From Silene conica (taxonomy: Eukaryota > Streptophyta > Magnoliopsida > Caryophyllales > Caryophyllaceae), in assembly GCA_029255685.2 (NCBI GenBank), contig CM055313.2, positions 48,130,079 to 48,194,078 of the forward strand: a DNA stretch of 64,000 nucleotides, given 5' to 3'. Within the stretch, counting starts at the first letter, position 1. Every line of letters starts with the position of its first letter. Position numbers and translations under genes: made by a program. The notes beneath the pieces were generated by a model, which was not told the DNA's origin, searched no databases, and worked only from the letters and a program-made list of their open reading frames with translations. Below, one piece after another: positions 56,863 through 64,000 of this stretch.

Positions 56863-59800
56863 CTATTTTTCCGTACTACAAAATTCCAATTTTATATTTT
56901 TCTTTTCAACATGGTCTCTTAGAAAGTGGTGTCTAATTTCAATATGTTTGGTCCTTGAGTGCTGGGCTGGGTTTTTAGATATAATTATAGCACTTGTATT
57001 ATCACATAATATAGGCACACATCCAACATCAACACCATAATCATGTAACTGTTGCTTTAACCATAAAAGTTGAGAACATACCAGTGCGGCTGCAATATAT
57101 TCTGCTTCAGCAGTTGAGAGAGCGACATAATTTTGTTTCTTGGATCCCCAAGATATAATACAAGGACCTACAAAGGTAGCAAGTCCGGAGGTACTTTTTC
57201 TGTCTAAAGAACATCCTGCATAATCCGCATCTGAATATCCGACTAAGTTAAAGTTACAGTCCATGGGATACCATAGATATAATTTTGGGGTTCCGATTAG
57301 GTATCTTAAAATTCTCTTAACTGCAATCATGTGTGATTGTTTTGGTGCAGATTGGAATCTCGCACAAACACAGACACTAAACATTATATCTGGACGACTT
57401 GCTGTAAGATAAAGAAGTGAGCCAATCATACCTCGGTAAGTTGTTTCGTCTACAGACTTACCATCTTCGTCTTTGGTTAGCTTCTTATCTGTGACCATTG
57501 GAGTAGGCATTGCATGAGAGGTTTCCATTCCAAATTTCTTTAGTAACTCTTTGACGTATTTTTGTTGATGAACTTTGATTCCTTCTTCAGTTTGTTGTAT
57601 TTGAAGTCCAAGGAAGAATTGTAGTTCTCCCATCATACTCATCTCGAATTCAGAAGTCATCAACTCAGAGAAGTACTTGCACAACTTTTTATTAGTTGAG
57701 CCAAAAATAATATCGTCAACATAGATCTGAACTACTAGTAGATCTGAGTTTTCGCTTTTAAGAAATAGGGTTTTATCCACAGACCCTCTCTTGAATCCAC
57801 TCTCCAATAGGAACTTTGATAATCTGTTGTACCATGCTCTAGGTGCTTGTTTCAGACCATAGAGAGCTTTGTCCAATTTGAATACATGATCCTTGAGTTT
57901 GTTGTCAGGAAATCCAGGAGGTTGTTCAACAAATACTTCCTCTTGGAGATAGCCATTAAGAAATGCAGTCTTAACATCCATCTGAAAAAGCTTCATTCCC
58001 TTGTGTGCTGCAAATGCAATGAGTAGTCTTATTGCCTCAAGACGAGCAACAGGAGCAAAGATTTCGTCATAATCGATCCCTTCCTGTTGGTTGTATCCTT
58101 GAACTACTAATCTGGCCTTATTTCGCATAATGACTCCAGTGTCATCCAATTTGTTTCTGAATACCCATCTAGTTCCAATGACAGTTCTGTCCTCAGGTCG
58201 GGGAACAAGATGCCAAACTTTGTTTCTTTCAAATTGCTGGAGTTCTTCTTGCATGTCAACTATCCAGTCTGGTTCTGCGAGAGCTTCCTTGATATTTGAA
58301 GGTTCAATGGTGGAGAGAAAGGAGTAGAATGAGCAAAAGTTATTTAAGCTCCTTCGAGTTTGAACTCCATCTGTCAGGCTTCCTATGACATTGTCCAAAG
58401 GATGAGAGCCTTTGTATCTCCAGTTCCTTGATTGATCATTTGCATTCCCTGAACTTGACTCGGGATCTTGACTTGTTCCCCCTGAATCCAAACCTGGGTT
58501 TATAGTAGGGTCAGGTATAACTCTGGCCTCTTCCCTTTGGTTTTGATTCAAAGTTACAGCTTCATTAGCTGTAACTCTGGGTTCCGAGTCATTGGTTTGA
58601 GAGTTATCTACAGTATCATCAACTGTAGTTTCATATCTCGTACCATTTTCTCCCAAGTTGAGTTCATCATGCATTCCTTGAGGTTCTCCTTCTTCAATTT
58701 CCATTTCAGGGGGATCTTCCCTTGATAACCTGAAATCAGGTTCATCTAGGTTTTCCTCTATATCCTGTAATGGCTTATCGAAGACATTATTCTCATCAAA
58801 GATAACATGAATACTTTCCTCTATGCATAAAGTACGTTTGTTAAAAACTTTGTAGGCTTTACTATGATCTGAATAACCTATAAAGATTGCTTCATCACTT
58901 CTAGGGTCGAATTTGCTTAATCTGTTTTTACCATTGTTGTGAACAAAGCATTTACTACCAAAGCATCTTAAATGAGATATGTTTGGTTTACGACCACGAA
59001 GAAGTTCATAAGGAGTCTTTTTAAGGATAGGTCTAATCATAGCACGGTTATGAATATAGCAAGCTGTACTAATAGCCTCAGCCCAAAAGTTTCTAGGTAG
59101 GCCACTACAAAGAAGCATTGTTCGAGCCATGTCTTCTAGGGTTCTGTTCATTCGTTCTACGACTCCATTTTGTTGTGGGGTTCTAGGGGCCGAGAAGTTA
59201 TGACCAACACCATTGGTTTTACAGAACTCAATAAAAGCATGATTGTCGAACTCAGTTCCATGGTCAGTACGGATTGTTACTAGGTTTGATTTATATTTGT
59301 TTTGGACAAGTTTCATGAGACTAACAAATTCATCGAATGTTTCGTCTTTAGAGTGAAGAAAGATTGGCCAAACAAATCTAGAGTAATCATCAACTAGAAC
59401 GAAAACGTACCTGGAACCACCTCTGCTTCTTACCTTCATAGGGCCACATAGATCCATATGTACAAGTTCAAGAGCTTGTTCTGTGCTTACCACTCTTTTT
59501 GGCTTAAAGGATGATCTGACGTGTTTACATCGTGCACATGTGTCACACATCTTTTCTTGATCAAATTTGATCTTTGGAAGACCTTCGACCAAGTCCCATC
59601 TTTTCAGCTTACTCAGAATAGGTGAGCTAATATGACCAAATCTCTTGTGCCATAAACATGGATCATCTAACGTAACTTTCATGCATGATAGAGAATCAGT
59701 AGGTACAACATTTAAATCAATCATATAAACATTTTTTATCCTGTGACCTTCAAGTATCACTTTACTGGTGCCTTCTAAGATTATACGACATATATCTGAA

Positions 59801-60075
59801 TGAAAAACTACTTTATTTCCTTTGTCACATAATTGAGATATACTGATAAGATTGTGTTTGAGACCATTTACAAGGTATACATCATTTATAGCATGAGAGG
59901 ATGAAATACCTATCTTACCAATTCCGATGATCTTTCCCTTTTTGTTATCACCGAATGTGACTTTACCTCCGTCAAAAGGTTTTAGGGTTTGGAATAGGTT
60001 TACGTCACCTGTCATATGTCTTGAGCATCCACTGTCGAGATACCATAGGTTATTTTCCTTGGCGACAAACTGCAC
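56863..60075 (-). CDS. pol: SIRE-F pol: protease, integrase, RT, RNase H
   Basis: 1070 codons from a GTG; the frame is open from 60096, so translation probably enters from gag. Order: protease [10 protein letters not shown] (residues about 15-24), GAG-pre-integrase (WHKRFGH ... CARCKHV, about 143-187), integrase D (HMDLCGP), D ([10 protein letters not shown]) and E ([17 protein letters not shown]), RT ([26 protein letters not shown]) and RNase H ([54 protein letters not shown]). It ends at TAG 56860-56862 after FCSTEK, inside the usual EKQxADIFTKPL tail; 26 more codons of that tail follow in frame to 56779. This is a nonsense change, or less likely readthrough. Catalytic motifs are intact. 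Gag (stop 60084) and pol overlap by 13 bases with pol in the -1 frame. Confidence 0.93.
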   Translation of the reverse strand: MQFVAKENNLWYLDSGCSRHMTGDVNLFQTLKPFDGGKVTFGDNKKGKIIGIGKIGISSSHAINDVYLVNGLKHNLISISQLCDKGNKVVFHSDICRIILEGTSKVILEGHRIKNVYMIDLNVVPTDSLSCMKVTLDDPCLWHKRFGHISSPILSKLKRWDLVEGLPKIKFDQEKMCDTCARCKHVRSSFKPKRVVSTEQALELVHMDLCGPMKVRSRGGSRYVFVLVDDYSRFVWPIFLHSKDETFDEFVSLMKLVQNKYKSNLVTIRTDHGTEFDNHAFIEFCKTNGVGHNFSAPRTPQQNGVVERMNRTLEDMARTMLLCSGLPRNFWAEAISTACYIHNRAMIRPILKKTPYELLRGRKPNISHLRCFGSKCFVHNNGKNRLSKFDPRSDEAIFIGYSDHSKAYKVFNKRTLCIEESIHVIFDENNVFDKPLQDIEENLDEPDFRLSREDPPEMEIEEGEPQGMHDELNLGENGTRYETTVDDTVDNSQTNDSEPRVTANEAVTLNQNQREEARVIPDPTINPGLDSGGTSQDPESSSGNANDQSRNWRYKGSHPLDNVIGSLTDGVQTRRSLNNFCSFYSFLSTIEPSNIKEALAEPDWIVDMQEELQQFERNKVWHLVPRPEDRTVIGTRWVFRNKLDDTGVIMRNKARLVVQGYNQQEGIDYDEIFAPVARLEAIRLLIAFAAHKGMKLFQMDVKTAFLNGYLQEEVFVEQPPGFPDNKLKDHVFKLDKALYGLKQAPRAWYNRLSKFLLESGFKRGSVDKTLFLKSENSDLLVVQIYVDDIIFGSTNKKLCKYFSELMTSEFEMSMMGELQFFLGLQIQQTEEGIKVHQQKYVKELLKKFGMETSHAMPTPMVTDKKLTKDEDGKSVDETTYRGMIGSLLYLTASRPDIMFSVCVCARFQSAPKQSHMIAVKRILRYLIGTPKLYLWYPMDCNFNLVGYSDADYAGCSLDRKSTSGLATFVGPCIISWGSKKQNYVALSTAEAEYIAAALVCSQLLWLKQQLHDYGVDVGCVPILCDNTSAIIISKNPAQHSRTKHIEIRHHFLRDHVEKKNIKLEFCSTEK

Positions 60076-60083
60076 AAATAATT

Positions 60084-62462
60084 TTAAAGACAGGATTTAG
60101 GTACCCAGGCATACTTGGGTCCTTTGTTGTTAGTAATCACAAATACATCTTCCTTTTTAACCCAGACTTGTCTTACATAGGTCTTTCTATATTGGTAGTA
60201 GTTGGGTTTTGATGTTTTTGTGTAGGTCTTAGTCTGGACTCTTGGTGACCAATTTTTGTGTGTAGTTTGAGGAGTTTGTTTGGTTCTATTTCTCTTTTCT
60301 TCGTAATCAAATGTCATGTCATAGAACCATCTGTGGTTAATGTTTCTTTCCTCAGTTTTGTCACCATCACTATCAGAGACAGAATTAGTGTCGCTTGGAA
60401 TTCCTAAGGATTTAACAAACTTAACTCCGGTTTTAAAATCTTGTGCGTGTTTCACACAGTTTTCTCGGAGGTGTCCAGTATGGCCACAATAAGTGCATAT
60501 TAAATACTCAGGAAGGTCAGCATATTTTCTTCTTCTAAAGTCTCTATCTGTTGGACTTTGTTTACACTTTGAGTGATCCCTTCTTCCATAACATTCGTGA
60601 CCTAAACCCATCTTCATGTTGTTGTCGGATTGTTTAGTTAGGAAGTTTAGAACGTTAGTGCTTCCTTCCCACTTATCGTGAACTTTCCGAGCATGAAGAA
60701 GGAGGTCTTTCAAGGAGTCTATTTCTTTCTTACATTCACTATGGTCAGTGTTGCTAGACTCTTTTAGGTTTTGAATATCTTTATGGAAGTCAGACACAAT
60801 TTTGGCATGTTCTTTCTTGATTTTAGATATACTGAATTCTAGATCCATGATTTTCCTTTCGAGAATCTCAACTTCTTCTTGATGAGTCTCATCTTCGACC
60901 ATATTCGAAGATTCTGACTTAAGCCGTTCATTAACCTTTCTTAATTCTGAAGTTATAGCTTCATTAGCTATAACTTTAGATTGAAGCTCTTTAATGTTGA
61001 GTTTTAGTTTTGAGGTTATAGCTTCATTAGCTATAACTTTAGACTCAAGAACCTTTTTCTCAGACATAACTGTTTCCAACTTAGCATTTGCTTCAATGCT
61101 TATTTTGGATTTCAGTTTCTTAGCTTTGGCTTTCAGAAGTTGATTTTCCTCAGCAATATCGAGGATCTGCTCTTTCAAGTCATCTAACTCAAGACTTTGT
61201 TCATGACATTGGTCTAGGGTTTTCTCAAAATATTTAATTAGCATAGCCTTAGATAAGTTTTTAACTTGACTTTTGAGTTGAAGAAAATTTACCTCTTCGT
61301 CGTCGTCGTCTGAGTCTGATTCTCCAAGGAGACACATATTTGATGCGTCATCTTCATCATTGTCGCTTGAGATTAGATCTAGGCTGACGTTGCTTAGGCA
61401 TAGGTTTGCTACCTCTTCTTCTTCAGAGTCCTCGTCATCTTCAGATTCTAATTCGCCCCAGCATGACGCAAGCATTACTTTCTTGAATTCTGTTTTGGTC
61501 TTTTCTCTTTTTGACTTGTCTTTGATTTTGTCCCAACTTGGACAATCTTTGATCATATGGTCTTGTTGTCCACACTTGAAACATCCTCTTTTGAAGAATG
61601 TTTGTTTGGAGTCAGTTTTCTTTTTGTCGAATGTTTTGTTGTTAGAGTTTTTGTATCTACCCTTGAAAACTGCTTTCTTAAATCGTCTAGCGAATAGAAC
61701 TGTTTCATCCTCAAGTTCTTCTTCGCTTACTTCGTTTGTGGAGGCTTGTAAAGCGACTCCCTTTCCCTTGGGATCATCATCGTTTTTATTTAGTATTATC
61801 TCGTGAGCCATTAAGGAACCAATCAATTCTTGGTAAGTGATTTTAGATAAATCACGTGCTTCCTCTATGGCCGTGACCTTAGGTTGCCACTTTTTGGTGA
61901 GACTCCTAAGAATCTTACGAATGATATCCTCAGAATCGATCTCTTTGCCAAGGTTCCGCAGTTCATTAATAATACAAGAAAATCGTGCAGACATGCTATC
62001 AATAGATTCATTCTTTTCCATATTGAAAAGTTCATATCTTTGAACGAGCAAGTCTATACGATGTTTCCTGACTGCGGATGTTCCTTCATAAGCAAGTTCG
62101 AGACTATCCCATATTTCCTTAGCGGAACTACAAGATGAGAATCTATCTAATTCTGAGGTTATCATACCGTTCTGTAGGAGGCTCATGGCCTTAGAGTTTT
62201 TCTCTGCAATTTTGTAGTCACTTTCCACATAATCGCTTTCCATTTTTTCGTAGGTTGTTCCATTTGCGGCGGCGACCAAGATCTTCTTTGGTCCAGTTTG
62301 GATGATCTTCCAACATTCCCAATCACAACCCTTGATGTAATGAGTCATCATATTTTTCCATAAACTATAGTTCTTGCCATCGAAGATAGGGCACTTGAGA
62401 TGCTTGGAATCCATTGATGAAAGAGTATATAATATAGAATCAATAGAAGGATCAAAACTCAC
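60084..62462 (-). CDS. gag: SIRE-F Gag, 792 aa, two zinc knuckles and long coiled coil
   Basis: A large Sirevirus-type Gag. The UBN2/DUF4219-like capsid region is about residues 18-225 ([59 protein letters not shown]). Knuckle 1 [14 protein letters not shown] is at 294-307. An acidic stretch follows (about 340-380), then a coiled coil (about 395-600) that twice contains VIANEAIT. Knuckle 2 [14 protein letters not shown] is at 656-669, and the tail is basic. The ATG at 62462 is only 25 nt from the PBS; a second Met at residue 17 (62414) is just before the conserved region. Likely forms cytoplasmic particles and packages RNA. The length exceeds ordinary copia Gags (about 300 aa) but fits Sireviruses. 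Confidence 0.92.
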   Translation of the reverse strand: MSFDPSIDSILYTLSSMDSKHLKCPIFDGKNYSLWKNMMTHYIKGCDWECWKIIQTGPKKILVAAANGTTYEKMESDYVESDYKIAEKNSKAMSLLQNGMITSELDRFSSCSSAKEIWDSLELAYEGTSAVRKHRIDLLVQRYELFNMEKNESIDSMSARFSCIINELRNLGKEIDSEDIIRKILRSLTKKWQPKVTAIEEARDLSKITYQELIGSLMAHEIILNKNDDDPKGKGVALQASTNEVSEEELEDETVLFARRFKKAVFKGRYKNSNNKTFDKKKTDSKQTFFKRGCFKCGQQDHMIKDCPSWDKIKDKSKREKTKTEFKKVMLASCWGELESEDDEDSEEEEVANLCLSNVSLDLISSDNDEDDASNMCLLGESDSDDDDEEVNFLQLKSQVKNLSKAMLIKYFEKTLDQCHEQSLELDDLKEQILDIAEENQLLKAKAKKLKSKISIEANAKLETVMSEKKVLESKVIANEAITSKLKLNIKELQSKVIANEAITSELRKVNERLKSESSNMVEDETHQEEVEILERKIMDLEFSISKIKKEHAKIVSDFHKDIQNLKESSNTDHSECKKEIDSLKDLLLHARKVHDKWEGSTNVLNFLTKQSDNNMKMGLGHECYGRRDHSKCKQSPTDRDFRRRKYADLPEYLICTYCGHTGHLRENCVKHAQDFKTGVKFVKSLGIPSDTNSVSDSDGDKTEERNINHRWFYDMTFDYEEKRNRTKQTPQTTHKNWSPRVQTKTYTKTSKPNYYQYRKTYVRQVWVKKEDVFVITNNKGPKYAWVPKSCL

Positions 62463-62487
62463 GCGGCTAGGCGATCAAGAGCACGAG

Positions 62488-62499
62488 GCTCTGATACCA
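62488..62499 (-). other. Primer-binding site, initiator-Met tRNA (SIRE-F)
   Basis: TGGTATCAGAGC in element sense, two bases from the 5' LTR. Confidence 0.94.
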
Positions 62500-62501
62500 A
62501 T

Positions 62502-63981
62502 TGAAGAGTCTATTGATATAATATACTCAAGAAGGGGGGGTTGAATTGAGTATGCCTTCTTTTTAAATCTTCTTCGATGTGTGTGTAGTTGTATGATGAT
62601 CGTTGAGTAGAGCAATAATAAAGTAGAGACACGATATTTTTGAAGTGGTTCAGTCTCACACTCTGAGACCTACGTCCACTATTCTCGATTAATAAAATTA
62701 GTACCAACTCTGGATTACAATTTTATCAACCCTACTCGTGCGACTTTGATGTTAGTCACAACTCAATCTAGATACCGTTAAATATCTAGCTACGACAAAT
62801 ACCGTTAAATATTTGTCTTACAACGAGTACCGCTAAATACTCAATCTATCTTACGTAAATAAGATAAAGTCTTCAATGTTTTCTTGGTGTCTCTATCTTG
62901 AATGAATAAGATCAATGCTTGAGCACTTGAATCTTGAATCGGATTTGACAATGAAAAGCTCGAACTTTGAAGAATATGAACGGCGGCTTCTCTCTTGATT
63001 TGCGTGTATGAGTGTTGTGTATTTCGTGTAAATTAATGTGTCATAGGTAGTCTATTTATATAGAATATGTATCTAGGTATTTCTAACCCTAGATGATTTA
63101 GGAATATTACTTAAAACTAGAACACTAGTCTTTTAGTAATACTACCATAAATCTAATCTTAATATATTTAGGAAAGATATAATAATGTACTATGTGTATT
63201 ATATAAGGAATCAATTTCCTAATTCATATTTAGGAAAGATCTTTATATAATAAACAATTAGTATCCTTATTAAATCATCTTCCTAAATCATGTCAAAGAT
63301 AATAAAATATATTACCATAATATAATCTTAGTTTATTTAGGACATTAAATAAATACATGATATTTATTTAAGCAAGTCCTACACGATTTGGTAATGTGGC
63401 ATATCACACGATTTCCAAAATCGAAACAAACTATATTTAGACTATATATTTTTGACAATTAAAATCATATAAAAATCTTTAGTTTATTTTAGTAATAAAT
63501 AATTATCTCATAAGATATTTATTTATTTCTTATTTAACCAAAAGATATTTTATATAATCCTATTAAGATTAACAATTCCATATTTAAAATAGAATACCAT
63601 TGAACCACTAATACTACACGACACAAATTAGGAAACAATTGTTTCAACTAAAACACACATAAGTCTTGATCATTTCTTCATGATATAGAGTTATAGCTAC
63701 TGGCTATAACTAGAACCAATCTTGTACTAAAGCTATAGTTGATGAATATAACTTTAGTTCATTAAGCGCGCTTGTGATCTTCAATCAATCTTCGACTTAG
63801 TCAATTTGTTGACTAATATGCTTGAATAGTTTGTACTTGATTGATTAGATCTTGTTACTAAATTTCTGTACACTTAGCACACGATTATACATACAAGTAT
63901 ATAATATATAAATAGCTAGACTTGTCATTATCAAAACATAAACATATATACTATATATATATTTGAATATATGGTTCAACA
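62502..63981 (-). repeat. SIRE-F 5' LTR (1480 bp)
   Basis: Same length as 52528-54007 at a constant offset of 9974, with only two differences found. It contains the same TATA box (63052-63062) and hairpins. Confidence 0.94.
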
Positions 63982-64000
63982 TGGTCACATCACAAAATTC

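Larger units (their letters stand above)
52528..63981 (-). mobile_element. SIRE-F: complete Sirevirus-type Ty1/copia element, TSD TGGTC
   Basis: An 11.45-kb element with two 1480-bp LTRs and the duplication TGGTC at 52523-52527 and 63982-63986. The PBS is at 62488-62499 and several PPTs lie by the 3' LTR. Order in sense: gag (792 aa), pol (about 1100 codons), extra ORF (511 aa). The long Gag, RT motif [11 protein letters not shown], multiple PPTs and extra 3' ORF are typical of the Sirevirus (SIRE/Maximus) lineage. I found only two LTR differences (53726/63700 and 53924/63898), so insertion is very recent and it is probably the youngest element here. One premature stop is present near the pol end. 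Confidence 0.94.
48033..64000 (-). mobile_element. LARD-E: coding-less large LTR element, interrupted by SIRE-F
   Basis: Minus-strand relative of LARD-A: LTR start TGTAACACCCCCATTTATTT (plus strand) and three hairpin/purine modules correspond. Seen here are the 3' LTR (48033-50404), the 3' interior (50405-52527) and, after SIRE-F and its TSD copy, 63987-64000. PBS and 5' LTR lie right of the window. No gag or pol is visible. Confidence 0.85.

Noticed and set aside
61360-61806. 148-codon plus-strand Ser/Leu-rich ORF
   Set aside because: Antisense shadow of the acidic and Lys-rich part of SIRE-F gag.

Overview
The window is nuclear DNA of a flowering plant, very probably an eudicot with a large, AT-rich, repeat-rich genome. 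I found no host gene, rRNA, tRNA gene, CRISPR array or bacterial signal. Nearly every base can be assigned to LTR retrotransposons inserted into one another. All primer-binding sites visible (seven elements) match plant initiator-Met tRNA (TGGTATCAGAGC, one of them mutated). Wherever both flanks of an element are intact, a 5-bp target-site duplication is present. Element names (TRG-A/B, LARD-A/E, ANG-0/1/2, GYP-D, SIRE-F) are labels for this annotation only.

Layout, from the deepest layer outwards. GYP-D (+, Ty3/gypsy-like, gag remnant only) spans 43340-48032 and continues outside the window on both sides. ANG-0 (+, Ty1/copia, Angela/Tork-like) sits in its 5' LTR and LARD-E (-, non-coding, about 2.4-kb LTR) in its 3' LTR. 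ANG-0 was then hit three times: by TRG-B (-, gag-only copia) in its leader, by its close relative ANG-1 (+, 25572-34393, TSD TTATC) inside gag, and by an inverted relative, ANG-2 (-, 36061-40461), in pol, with later loss of DNA around ANG-2. TRG-B was itself hit by TRG-A (-, 810-9108, TSD TTAAT) in its LTR and by LARD-A (+, 13192-21037, TSD TTTGG) in its leader. LARD-E was hit by SIRE-F (-, 52528-63981, TSD TGGTC).

The elements fall into partner groups. ANG-1 carries an almost intact gag-pol frame (one nonsense codon) and could be the source of enzymes. TRG-A and TRG-B encode only a UBN2-type Gag with a CCHC knuckle. They share with ANG the leader, a predicted leader intron, the 3' non-coding region and the PPT/LTR end, so they look like its non-autonomous partners. 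LARD-A and LARD-E form a coding-less family with a repeated hairpin plus purine-tract module before the 3' LTR. SIRE-F is a young Sirevirus (two LTR differences seen in 1480 bp) with a 792-aa Gag, full pol and a third sense ORF of 511 aa in the position where some Sireviruses carry an envelope-like gene.

The most unusual signals are structured non-coding or overlapping motifs: paired GGTCGGTCGACC boxes at an exact 21-nt period in the ANG leader; hairpins with a fixed loop and changing stems in the SIRE-F LTR and before the LARD PPT; a covarying hairpin repeated in SIRE-F gag, pol and LTR; a conserved leader intron; and an LTR-start/PPT duplication that gives ANG elements two alternative LTR boundaries.
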